Part shown: piece after piece, positions 48,187-62,300 of the stretch
Numbering within the stretch: position 1 is the stretch's first letter
Layout: the number at the start of each line of letters is the position of its first letter
Source of the DNA: Lophius americanus
Lineage: Eukaryota; Chordata; Actinopteri; Lophiiformes; Lophiidae
Direction: 5' to 3'
DNA: 64,000 nt
Assembly: GCA_037951165.1 (NCBI GenBank)
Contig: JBBDHG010000061.1
Span: forward strand, 9,235,001-9,299,000
Notes under the pieces: model-generated
The model's input: only the letters and a program-made list of their open reading frames with translations
Databases searched by the model: none
Told to the model about the DNA's origin: nothing
Made by a program: the position numbers and the translations under genes

Positions 48187-51100
48187 TTATCCCACTGATG
48201 GCTGGATTGTCCCACCGATGGCCGGATTGTCCCACCGATGGTCGGATTGTCCCAACGATGGTCGGATTGCCCCACCGAGGCTCGGATAGTAAAATGAAAT
48301 CTGAATTATCCCACCGATGGTCGGATTGTCCCACCGAGCGTCGGATAATAAAATGAAATCGGAATTATCCCACCGATGGTCGGATTGTCCAACCGATGGT
48401 CGTATTGTCCTACCGTGTGTCGGATAGTAAAATGAAGTCTGAATTATCCCAACGATGGTCGGATTGTCCCACCGATGGTAGGTTTGTCCCACCGACGGTT
48501 GGATTGTCCAGCCGATGGTCCGATTGTCCCACCGAGGGTCGGATAGAAAAATGAAGTCTGAGTTATCCCATCGATGATTGGATTGTTCCACCGATGGTCG
48601 GATTGTTCCACCGAGGGTCATGTAGTAAAATGAAGTCTGAATTATCCCACTGATGGCTGGATTGTCCCACCGATGGTTGGATTGTCCCACCGATGGTCAG
48701 ATTGTCCCACCGAGGGTTGGATTTTCCCCCTGATGATCGGATTTTCCCACCGAGGGTCGGATAGTAAAATGAAATCTGAATTATCCCAGCGATGGTTGGA
48801 TTGTCCCAGCGATGGTAGGATTTTCCCACCGATAGTCTGATTTTCCCACCGAGGGTCGGATAGTAAAATTAAATCTGAATTATCCCAGCGATGGTTGGAT
48901 TGTCCCACCAATGGTCGGATAATAAAATGAAATCGGAATTATCCCACCGATGGTCGGATTGTCCAACCGATGGTCGGCTTGTCCCACCGATGGTCGGATA
49001 GTAAAATGAAGTCTGATTTATCCCACCGATGGCTGGATTGTCCCACCGATGGCCGGATTGTCCCACCGATGGTCGGATTGTCCCACCGAGGGTCGGATAG
49101 TAAAATGAAATCTGTATTATCCCACCGATGGTCGGATTGTCCCACCGAGGGTCGGATAGTAAAATGAAGTCTGAATTATCCCACCGATGGTTGGATTGTC
49201 CCACCGATGGTCGGTTAATGAAATTTATCTGAATTATCCCACCAATGGTTGGATTGTCCAACCGATGGTCGGATTTTCCCACCGAGGGTCGGATAGAAAA
49301 ATGAAATCTGAATTATCCCAACGATGGTCGGACTGTCCCACCGATGGTAGGATTGTCCCACCGATAGTCTGATAGTAAAATGAAGTCTGAATTATCCCAC
49401 CTATGGTTGGATTGTCCAGCCGATGGTCAGATTGTCCCACCTAGGGTCGGATAGTAAAATTATATCTGAATTATCCCGCCGATGGTCGGATTGTCCCAAC
49501 GAGGGTCGGATCGTAAAATGAAGTCCGCATTATTCCATCGATGGTTGGAATGTCCCACCGATGGTCGGATTGTCCCAATGATGGTCGGATTGCCCCACCG
49601 AGGCTCGGATAGTAAAATGAAATCTGCATTATTCCATCGATGGTTGGAATGTCCTACCGATGGTCGGATTGTCACACTGAGGGTCGGATAGTAAAATGAA
49701 GTCTGAATTATCCCACCGATGGCTGGATTGTCCCACCGATGGTCGGATTGTCCCAACGATGGTCGGATTGCCCCACCGAGGCTCGGATAGTAAAATGAAA
49801 TCTGAATTATCCCACCGATGGTCGGATTGTCCCACCGAGGGTCGGATAATAAAATGAAATCGGAATTATCCCACCGATGGTCGGATTGTCCAACCGATGG
49901 TCGTATTGTCCTACCGTGTGTCGGATAGTAAAATGAAGTCTGAATTATCCCACCGACGGTTGGATTGTCCAGCCGATGGTCAGATTGTCCCACCTAGGGT
50001 CGGATAGTAAAATTATATCTGAATTATCCCGCCGATGGTCGGATTGTCCCAACGAGGGTCGGATCGTAAAATGAAGTCCGCATTATTCCATCGATGGTTG
50101 GAATGTCCCACCGATGGTCGGATTGTCCCAATGATGGTCGGATTGCCCCACCGAGGCTCGGATAGTAAAATGAAATCTGAATTATCCCACCGATGGTCGG
50201 ATTGTCCCACCGAGGGTCGGATAATAAAATGAAATCGGAATTATCCCACCGATGGTCGGATTGTCCAGCCGATGGTCGTATTGTCCTACCGTGTGTCGGA
50301 TAGTAAAATGAAGTCTGAATTATCCCAACGATGGTTGGATTGTCCCACCGATGGTAGGATTGTCCCACCGAGGGTCGAATAGTAAAATTATATCTGAATT
50401 ATCCCGCCGATGGTTGGATTGTCCCACCGAGGGTCGGATCGTAAAATGAGGTCCGCATTATTCCGTCGATGTTTGGAATGTCCCACCGATGGTCGGATTG
50501 TCACACTGAGGGTCGGATAGTAAAATGAAGTCTGAATTATCCCACCGATGGCTGGATTGTCCCACCGATGGTCGGATTGTCCCACCGATGGTCGGATTGC
50601 CCCACCGAGGGTCGGATAGTAAAATGAAATCTGAATTATCCCACCGATGGTCGGATTGTCCCACCGAGGGTCGGATAATAAAATGAAATCTGAATTATCC
50701 CACCGATGGTCGGATTGTCCAACCGATGGTCGTATTGTCCTACCGTGTGTCGGATAGTACAATGAAGTCTGAATTATCCCAACGATGGTCGGATTGTCCC
50801 ACCGATGGTTAAACCTACCATTGTCCCACCGACGGTTGGATTGTCCAGCCGATGGTCCGATTGTCCCACCGAGGGTCGGATAGAAAACTGAAGTCTGAGT
50901 TATCCCACCGATGGTTGGATTGTCCCACCGATGGTCGGATTGTTCCACCGAGGGTCATATAGTAAAATGAAGTCTGAATTATCCCACTGATGGCTGGATT
51001 GTCCCACCGATGGCCGGATTGTCCCACCGATGGTCGGATTGTCCCAACGATGGTCGGATTGCCCCACCGAGGCTCGGATAGTAAAATGAAATCTGAATTA

Positions 51101-53770
51101 TCCCACCGATGGTCGGATTGTCCCACCGAGCGTCGGATAATAAAATGAAATCGGAATTATCCCACCGATGGTCGGATTGTCCAACCGATGGTCGTATTGT
51201 CCTACCGTGTGTCGGATAGTAAAATGAAGTCTGAATTATCCCAACGATGGTCGGATTGTCCCACCGATGGTAGGTTTGTCCCACCGACGGTTGGATTGTC
51301 CAGCCGATGGTCCGATTGTCCCACCGAGGGTCGGATAGAAAAATGAAGTCTGAGTTATCCCATCGATGATTGGATTGTTCCACCGATGGTCGGATTGTTC
51401 CACCGAGGGTCATATAGTAAAATGAAGTCTGAATTATCCCACTGATGGCTGGATTGTCCCACCGATGGTTGGATTGTCCCACCGATGGTCAGATTGTCCC
51501 ACCGAGGGTTGGATTTTCCCCCTGATGATCGGATTTTCCCACCGAGGGTCGGATAGTAAAATGAAATCTGAATTATCCCAGCGATGGTTGGATTGTCCCA
51601 GCGATGGTAGGATTTTCCCACCGATAGTCTGATTTTCCCACCGAGGGTCGGATAGTAAAATTAAATCTGAATTATCCCAGCGATGGTTGGATTGTCCCAC
51701 CAATGGTCGGATAATAAAATGAAATCGGAATTATCCCACCGATGGTCGGATTGTCCAACCGATGGTCGGCTTGTCCCACCGATGGTCGGATAGTAAAATG
51801 AAGTCTGATTTATCCCACCGATGGCTGGATTGTCCCACCGATGGCCGGATTGTCCCACCGATGGTCGGATTGTCCCACCGAGGGTCGGATAGTAAAATGA
51901 AATCTGTATTATCCCACCGATGGTCGGATTGTCCCACCGAGGGTCGGATAGTAAAATGAAGTCTGAATTATCCCACCGATGGTTGGATTGTCCCACCGAT
52001 GGTCGGTTAATGAAATTTATCTGAATTATCCCACCAATGGTTGGATTGTCCAACCGATGGTCGGATTTTCCCACCGAGGGTCGGATAGAAAAATGAAATC
52101 TGAATTATCCCAACGATGGTCGGATTGTCCCACCGATGGTAGGATTGTCCCACCGATAGTCTGATAGTAAAATGAAGTCTGAATTATCCCACCTATGGTT
52201 GGATTGTCCAGCCGATGGTCAGATTGTCCCACCTAGGGTCGGATAGTAAAATTATATCTGAATTATCCCGCCGATGGTCGGATTGTCCCAACGAGGGTCG
52301 GATCGTAAAATGAAGTCCGCATTATTCCATCGATGGTTGGAATGTCCCACCGATGGTCGGATTGTCCCAATGATGGTCGGATTGCCCCACCGAGGCTCGG
52401 ATAGTAAAATGAAATCTGCATTATTCCATCGATGGTTGGAATGTCCTACCGATGGTCGGATTGTCACACTGAGGGTCGGATAGTAAAATGAAGTCTGAAT
52501 TATCCCACCGATGGCTGGATTGTCCCACCGATGGTCGGATTGTCCCAACGATGGTCGGATTGCCCCACCGAGGCTCGGATAGTAAAATGAAATCTGAATT
52601 ATCCCACCGATGGTCGGATTGTCCCACCGAGGGTCGGATAATAAAATGAAATCGGAATTATCCCACCGATGGTCGGATTGTCCAACCGATGGTCGTATTG
52701 TCCTACCGTGTGTCGGATAGTAAAATGAAGTCTGAATTATCCCACCGACGGTTGGATTGTCCAGCCGATGGTCAGATTGTCCCACCTAGGGTCGGATAGT
52801 AAAATTATATCTGAATTATCCCGCCGATGGTCGGATTGTCCCAACGAGGGTCGGATCGTAAAATGAAGTCCGCATTATTCCATCGATGGTTGGAATGTCC
52901 CACCGATGGTCGGATTGTCCCAATGATGGTCGGATTGCCCCACCGAGGCTCGGATAGTAAAATGAAATCTGAATTATCCCACCGATGGTCGGATTGTCCC
53001 ACCGAGGGTCGGATAATAAAATGAAATCGGAATTATCCCACCGATGGTCGGATTGTCCAGCCGATGGTCGTATTGTCCTACCGTGTGTCGGATAGTAAAA
53101 TGAAGTCTGAATTATCCCAACGATGGTCGGATTGTCCCACCGATGGTAGGTTTGTCCCACCGACGGTTGGATTGTCCAGCCGATGGTCCGATTGTCCCAC
53201 CGAGGGTCGGATAGAAAAATGAAGTCTGAGTTATCCCATCGATGGTTGGATTGTCCCACCGATGGTCGGATTGTTCCACCGAGGGTCATATAGTAAAATG
53301 AAGTCTGAATTATCCCACTGATGGCTGGATTGTCCCACCGATGGTTGGATTGTCCCACCGATGGTCAGATTGTCCCACCGAGGGTTGGATTTTCCCCCTG
53401 ATGATCGGATTTTCCCACCGAGGGTCGGATAGTAAAATGAAATCTGAATTATCCCAGCGATGGTTGGATTGTCCCAGCGATGCTAGGATTTTCCCACCGA
53501 TAGTCTGATTGTCCCACCGAGGGTCGGATAGTAAAATTAAATCTGAATTATCCCGCCGATGGTCGGATTGTCCCAACGAGGGTCGGATCGTAAAATGAAG
53601 TCCGCATTATTCCATCGATGGTTGGAATGTCCTACCGATGGTCGGATTGTCACACTGAGGGTCGGATAGTAAAATGAAGTCTGAATTATCCCACCGATGG
53701 CTGGATTGTCCCACCGATGGTCGGATTGTCCCAACGATGGTCGGATTGCCCCACCGAGGCTCGGATAGTA
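48187..53770. repeat. 2792-bp tandem duplication
   Basis: Blocks starting at 48187, 48869 and 49460 recur at 50979, 51661 and 52252, all with offset 2792. A smaller repeat with offset 1198 follows (52816 and 54014). Confidence 0.8.
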
Positions 53771-56326
53771 AAATGAAATCTGAATTATCCCACCGATGGT
53801 CGGATTGTCCCACCGAGGGTCGGATAATAAAATGAAATCGGAATTATCCCACCGATGGTCGGATTGTCCAACCGATGGTCGTATTGTCCTACCGTGTGTC
53901 GGATAGTAAAATGAAGTCTGAATTATCCCACCGACGGTTGGATTGTCCAGCCGATGGTCAGATTGTCCCACCTAGGGTCGGATAGTAAAATTATATCTGA
54001 ATTAATATCTGAATTATCCCGCCGATGGTCGGATTGTCCCAACGAGGGTCGGATCGTAAAATGAAGTCCGCATTATTCCATCGATGGTTGGAATGTCCCA
54101 CCGATGGTCGGATTGTCCCAATGATGGTCGGATTGCCCCACCGAGGCTCGGATAGTAAAATGAAATCTGAATTATCCCACCGATGGTCGGATTGTCCCAC
54201 CGAGGGTCGGATAATAAAATGAAATCGGAATTATCCCACCGATGGTCGGATTGTCCAGCCGATGGTCGTATTGTCCTACCGTGTGTCGGATAGTAAAATG
54301 AAGTCTGAATTATCCCAACGATGGTCGGATTGTCCCACCGATGGTAGGTTTGTCCCACCGACGGTTGGATTGTCCAGCCGATGGTCCGATTGTCCCACCG
54401 AGGGTCGGATAGAAAAATGAAGTCTGAGTTATCCCATCGATGGTTGGATTGTCCCACCGATGGTCGGATTGTTCCACCGAGGGTCATATAGTAAAATGAA
54501 GTCTGAATTATCCCACTGATGGCTGGATTGTCCCACCGATGGTTGGATTGTCCCACCGATGGTCAGATTGTCCCACCGAGGGTTGGATTTTCCCCCTGAT
54601 GATCGGATTTTCCCACCGAGGGTCGGATAGTAAAATGAAATCTGAATTATCCCAGCGATGGTTGGATTGTCCCAGCGATGCTAGGATTTTCCCACCGATA
54701 GTCTGATTGTCCCACCGAGGGTCGGATAGTAAAATTAAATCTGAATTATCCCAGCGATGGTTGGATTTTCCCACCAATGGTCGGATAATAAAATGAAATC
54801 GGAATTATCCCACCGATGGTCGGATTGTCCAACCGATGGTCGGCTTGTCCCACCGATGGTCGGATAGTAAAATGAAGTCTGATTTATCCCACCGATGGCT
54901 GGATTGTCCCACCGATGGCCGGATTGTCCCACCGATGGTCGGATTGTCCCACCGAGGGTCGGATAGAAAAATGAAATCTGAATTATCCCAACGATGGTCG
55001 GATTGTCCCACCGATGGTAGGATTGTCCCACCGATAGTCTGATAGTAAAATGAAATCTGAATTATCCCACCGATGGTTGGATTGTCCCACCGATAGTCGT
55101 ATTGTCACACTGAGGGTTGGATAGTTAAATGAAGTCTGAATTATCCCACCTATGGTTGGATTGTCCAGCCGATGGTCAGATTATCCCACCTAGGGTCGGA
55201 TAGTAAAATTATATCTGAATTATCCCGCCGATGGTCGGATTGTCCCAACGAGGGTCGGATCGTAAAATGAAGTCCGCATTATTCCATCGATGGTTGGAAT
55301 GTCCTACCGATGGTCGGATTGTCACACTGAGGGTCGGATAGTAAAATGAAGTCTGAATTATCCCACCGATGGCTGGATTGTCCCACCGATGGTCGGATTG
55401 TCCCAACGATGGTCGGATTGCCCCACCGAGGCTCGGATAGTAAAATGAAATCTGAATTATCCCACCGATGGTCGGATTGTCCCACCGAGGGTCGGATAAT
55501 AAAATGAAATCGGAATTATCCCATCCGATGGTCGGATTGTCCAACCGATGGTCGTATTGTCCTACCGTGTGTCGGATAGTAAAATGAAGTCTGAATTATC
55601 CCAACGATGGACGGATTGTCCCACCGATGGTAGGTTTGTCCCACCGACGGTTGGATTGTCCAGCCGATGGTCCGATTGTCCCACCGAGGGTCGGATAGAA
55701 AAATGAAGTCTGAGTTATCCCATCGATGGTTGGATTGTCCCACCGATGGTCGGATTGTTCCACCGAGGGTCATATAGTAAAATGAAGTCTGAATTATCCC
55801 ACTGATGGCTGGATTGTCCCACCGATGGTTGGATTGTCCCACCGATGGTCAGATTGTCCCACCGAGGGTTGGATTTTCCCCCTGATGATCGGATTTTCCC
55901 ACCGAGGGTCGGATAGTAAAATGAAATCTGAATTATCCCAGCGATGGTTGGATTGTCCCAGCGAGGGTCGGATAGTAAAATTAAATCTGAATTATCCCAG
56001 CAATGGTTGGATTGTCCCACCAATGGTCGGATAATAAAATGAAATCGGAATTATCCCACCGATGGTCGGATTGTCCAACCGATGGTCGGCTTTTCCCACC
56101 GATGGTCGGATAGTAAAATGAAGTCTGATTTATCCCACCGATGGCTGGATTGTCCCACCGATGGCCGGATTGTCCCACCGATGGTCGGATTGTCCCACCG
56201 AGGGTCGGATAGTAAAATGAAATCTGTATTATCCCACCGATGGTCGGATTGTCCCACCGAGGGTCGGATAGTAAAATGAAGTCTGAATTATCCCACCGAT
56301 GGTTGGATTGTCCCACCGATGGTCGG

Positions 56327-59300
56327 TTAATGAAATTTATCTGAATTATCCCACCAATGGTTGGATTTTCCAACCGATGGTCCGATTGTCCCAACGATGG
56401 TCGGATTGTCCCACCGAGGGTCGGATAGTAAAATGATATCTGAATTAACCCACCGATGGTCGGTTTGTCCCACCGATGGTTGGATTGTCCTACCGATGGT
56501 CGGATTGTCCCACCGATGGTCGGATTGTCCCACCGAGGGTCGGATAGGAAAATTAAATCTGAATTATCCCAGCGATGGTTGGATTGTCCCACCAATGGTT
56601 GGATACTAAAATGAAATCGGAATTATCCAACCGATGGTCGGATTGTCCAACCGATGGTCGGATTGTCCCAACGAGGGTCGGATCGTAAAATGAAGTCCGC
56701 ATTATTCCATCGATGGTTGGAATGTCCTACCGATGGTCGGATTGTCACACTGAGGGTCGGATAGTAAAATGAAGTCTGAATTATCCCACCGATGGCTGGA
56801 TTGTCCCACCGATGGTCGGATTGTCCAAACGATGGTCGGATTGCCCCACCGAGGCTCGGATAGTAAAATGAAATCTGAATTATCCCACCGATGGTCGGAT
56901 TGTCCCACCGAGGGTCGGATAATAAAATGAAATCGGAATTATCCCACCGATGGTCGGATTGTCCAACCGATGGTCGTATTGTCCTACCGTGTGTCGGATA
57001 GTAAAATGAAGTCTGAATTATCCCAACGATGGTCGGATTGTCCCACCGATGGTAGGTTTGTCCCACCGACGGTTGGATTGTTCCACCGAGGGTCATATAG
57101 TAAAATGAAGTCTGAATTATCCCACTGATGGCTGGATTGTCCCACCGATGGTTGGATTGGCCCACCGAGGGTTGGATTTTCCCCCTGATGATCGGATTTT
57201 CCCACCGAGGGTCGGATAGTAAAATGAAATCTGAATTATCCCAGCGATGGTTGGATTGTCCCAGCGATGGTAGGATTTTCCCACCGATAGTCTGATTGTC
57301 CCACCGAGGGTCGGATAATAAAATTAAATCTGAATTATCCCAGCGATGGTTGGATTGTCCCACCAATGGTCGGATAATAAAATGAAATCGGAATTATCCC
57401 ACTGATGGTCGGATTGTCCAACTGATGGTCGGCTTGTCCCACCGATGGTCGGATAGTAAAATGAAGTCTGATTTATCCCACCGATGGCTGGATTGTCCCA
57501 CCGATGGCCGGATTGTCCCACCGATGGTCGGATTGTCCCACCGAGGGTCGGATAGTAAAATGAAATCTGTATTATCCCACCGATGGTCGGATTGTCCCAC
57601 CGAGGGTCGGATAGTAAAATGAAGTCTGAATTATCCCACCGATGGTTGGATTGTCCCACCGATGGTCGGTTAATGAAATTTATCTGAATTATCCCACCAA
57701 TGGTTGGATTGTCCAACCGATGGTCGGATTGTCCCAACGATGGTCGGATTGTCCCACCGAGGGTCGGATAGTAAAATGATATCTGAATTAACCCACCGAT
57801 GGTCGGTTTGTCCCACCGATGGTTGGATTGTCCTACCGATGGTCGGATTGTCCCACCGATGGTCGGATTGTCCCACCGAGGGTTGGATTGCCCCCTGATG
57901 ATCGGATTGTCCCACCGAGGGTCGGATAGTAAAATGAAATCTGAATTATCCCAGCGATGGTTGGATTGTCCCAGCGATGGTAGGATTTTCCCACCGATAG
58001 TCTGATTTTCCCACCGAGGGTCGGATAATAAAATTAAATCTGAATTATCCCAGCGATGGTTGGATTGTCCCACCAATGGTCGGATAATAAAATGAAATCG
58101 GAATTATCCCACCGATGGTCGGATTGTCCAACCGATGGTTGGATAATAAAATGAAATCAGAATTATCCAACCGATGGTCGGATTGTCCAACCGATGGTCG
58201 GATTGTCCAACCGATGGTCGGATTGTCCCAACGAGGGTCGGATCGTAAAATGAAGTCCGCATTATTCCATCGATAGTTGGAATGTCCTACCTATGGTCGG
58301 ATTGTCACACTGAGGGTCGGATAGTAAAATGAAGTCTGAATTATCCCACCGATGGCTGGATTGTCCCACCGATGGTCGGATTGTCCAAACGATGGTCGGA
58401 TTGCCCCACCGAGGCTCGGATAGTAAAATGAAATCTGAATTATCCCACCGATGGTCGGATTGTCCCACCGAGGGTCGGATAATAAAATGAAATCGGAATT
58501 ATCCCACCGAAGGTCGGATTGTCCAACCGATGGTCGTATTGTCCTACCGTGTGTCGGATAGTAAAATGAAGTCTGAATTATCCCAACGATGGTCGGATTG
58601 TCCCACCGATGGTAGGTTTGTCCCACCGACGGTTGGATTGTTCCACCGAGGGTCATATAGTAAAATGAAGTCTGAATTATCCCACTGATGGCTGGATTGT
58701 CCCACCGATGGTTGGATTGTCCCACCGATGGTCAGATTGTCCCACCGAGGGTTGGATTTTCCCCCTGATGATCGGATTTTCCCACCGAGGGTCGGATAGT
58801 AAAATGAAATCTGAATTATCCCAGCGATGGTTGGATTGTCCCAGCGATGGTAGGATTTTCCCACCTATAGTCTGATTGTCCCACCGAGGGTCGGATAATA
58901 AAATTAAATCTGAATTATCCCAGCGATGGTTGGATTGTCCCACCAATGGTCGGATAATAAAATGAAATCGGAATTATCCCACTGATGGTCGGATTGTCCA
59001 ACCGATGGTCGGCTTGTCCCACCGATGGTCGGATAGTAAAATGAAGTCTGATTTATCCCACCGATGGCTGGATTGTCCCACCGATGGCCGGATTGTCCCA
59101 CCGATGGTCGGATTGTCCCACCGAGGGTCGGATAGTAAAATGAAATCTGTATTATCCCACCGATGGTCGGATTGTCCCACCGAGGGTCGGATAGTAAAAT
59201 GAAGTCTGAATTATCCCACCGATGGTTGGATTGTCCCACCGATGGTCGGTTAATGAAATTTATCTGAATTATCCCACCAATGGTTGGATTGTCCAACCGA

Positions 59301-62300
59301 TGGTCGGATTGTCCCAACGATGGTCGGATTGTCCCACCGAGGGTCGGATAGTAAAATGATATCTGAATTAACCCACCGATGGTCGGTTTGTCCCACCGAT
59401 GGTTGGATTGTCCTACCGATGGTCGGATTGTCCCACCGATGGTCGGATTGTCCCACCGAGGGTTGGATTGCCCCCTGATGATCGGATTGTCCCACCGAGG
59501 GTCGGATAGTAAAATGAAATCTGAATTATCCCTGCGATGGTTGGATTGTCCCAGCGATGGTCGGATTGTCCCACCGATGGTCGGATTGTCCCACCGAGGG
59601 TCGGATAGTAAAATGAAATCTGTATTATCCCACCGATGGTCGGATTGTCCCACCGAGGGTCGGATAGTAAAATGAAGTCTGAATTATCCCACCGATGGTT
59701 GGATTGTCCCACCGATGGTCGGTTAATGAAATTTATCTGAATTATCCCACCAATGGTTGGATTTTCCAACCGATGGTCCGATTGTCCCAACGATGGTCGG
59801 ATTGTCCCACCGAGGGTCGGATAGTAAAATGATATCTGAATTAACCCACCGATGGTCGGTTTGTCCCACCGATGGTTGGATTGTCCTACCGATGGTCGGA
59901 TTGTCCCACCGATGGTCGGATTGTCCCACCGAGGGTCGGATAGGAAAATTAAATCTGAATTATCCCAGCGATGGTTGGATTGTCCCACCAATGGTTGGAT
60001 ACTAAAATGAAATCGGAATTATCCAACCGATGGTCGGATTGTCCAACCGATGGTCGGATTGTCCCAACGAGGGTCGGATCGTAAAATGAAGTCCGCATTA
60101 TTCCATCGATGGTTGGAATGTCCTACCGATGGTCGGATTGTCACACTGAGGGTCGGATAGTAAAATGAAGTCTGAATTATCCCACCGATGGCTGGATTGT
60201 CCCACCGATGGTCGGATTGTCCAAACGATGGTCGGATTGCCCCACCGAGGGTCGGATAGTAAAATGAAATCTGTATTATCCCACCGATGGTCGGATTGTC
60301 CCACCGAGGGTCGGATAGTAAAATGAAGTCTGAATTATCCCACCGATGGTTGGATTGTCCCACCGATGGTCGGTTAATGAAATTTATCTGAATTATCCCA
60401 CCAATGGTTGGATTGTCCAACCGATGGTCGGATTGTCCCAACGATGGTCGGATTGTCCCACCGAGGGTCGGATAGTAAAATGATATCTGAATTAACCCAC
60501 CGATGGTCGGTTTGTCCCACCGATGGTTGGATTGTCCTACCGATGGTCGGATTGTCCCACCGATGGTCGGATTGTCCCACCGAGGGTTGGATTGCCCCCT
60601 GATGATCGGATTGTCCCACCGAGGGTCGGATAGTAAAATGAAATCTGAATTATCCCTGCGATGGTTGGATTGTCCCAGCGATGGTCGGATTGTCCCACCG
60701 ATGGTCGGATTGTCCCACCGAGGGTCGGATAGTAAAATGAAATCTGTATTATCCCACCGATGGTCGGATTGTCCCACCGAGGGTCGGATAGTAAAATGAA
60801 GTCTGAATTATCCCACCGATGGTTGGATTGTCCCACCGATGGTCGGTTAATGAAATTTATCTGAATTATCCCACCAATGGTTGGATTTTCCAACCGATGG
60901 TCCGATTGTCCCAACGATGGTCGGATTGTCCCACCGAGGGTCGGATAGTAAAATGATATCTGAATTAACCCACCGATGGTCGGTTTGTCCCACCGATGGT
61001 TGGATTGTCCTACCGATGGTCGGATTGTCCCACCGATGGTCGGATTGTCCCACCGAGGGTCGGATAGGAAAATTAAATCTGAATTATCCCAGCGATGGTT
61101 GGATTGTCCCACCAATGGTTGGATACTAAAATGAAATCGGAATTATCCAACCGATGGTCGGATTGTCCAACCGATGGTCGGATTGTCCAACCGATGGTCG
61201 GATTGTCCCAACGAGGGTCGGATCGTAAAATGAAGTCCGCATTATTCCATCGATGGTTGGAATGTCCTACCGATGGTCGGATTGTCACACTGAGGGTCGG
61301 ATAGTAAAATGAAGTCTGAATTATCCCACCGATGGCTGGATTGTCCCACCGATGGTCGGATTGTCCAAACGATGGTCGGATTGCCCCACCGAGGCTCGGA
61401 TAGTAAAATGAAATCTGAATTATCCCACCGATGGTCGGATTGTCCCACCGAGGGTCGGATAATAAAATGAAATCGGAATTATCCCACCGATGGTCGGATT
61501 GTCCAACCGATGGTCGTATTGTCCTACCGTGTGTCGGATAGTAAAATGAAGTCTGAATTATCCCAACGATGGTCGGATTGTCCCACCGATGGTAGGTTTG
61601 TCCCACCGACGGTTGGATTGTTCCACCGAGGGTCATATAGTAAAATGAAGTCTGAATTATCCCACTGACGGCTGGATTGTCCCACCGATGGTTGGATTGG
61701 CCCACCGAGGGTTGGATTTTCCCCCTGATGATCGGATTTTCCCACCGAGGGTCGGATAGTAAAATGAAATCTGAATTATCCCAGCGATGGTTGGATTGTC
61801 CCAGCGATGGTAGGATTTTCCCACCGATAGTCTGATTGTCCCACCGAGGGTCGGATAATAAAATTAAATCTGAATTATCCCAGCGATGGTTGGATTGTCC
61901 CACCAATGGTCGGATAATAAAATGAAATCGGAATTATCCCACTGATGGTCGGATTGTCCAACCGATGGTCGGCTTGTCCCACCGATGGTCGGATAGTAAA
62001 ATGAAGTCTGATTTATCCCACCGATGGCTGGATTGTCCCACCGATGGCCGGATTGTCCCACCGATGGTCGGATTGTCCCACCGAGGGTCGGATAGTAAAA
62101 TGAAATCTGTATTATCCCACCGATGGTCGGATTGTCCCACCGAGGGTCGGATAGTAAAATGAAGTCTGAATTATCCCACCGATGGTTGGATTGTCCCACC
62201 GATGGTCGGTTAATGAAATTTATCTGAATTATCCCACCAATGGTTGGATTGTCCAACCGATGGTCGGATTGTCCCAACGATGGTCGGATTGTCCCACCGA

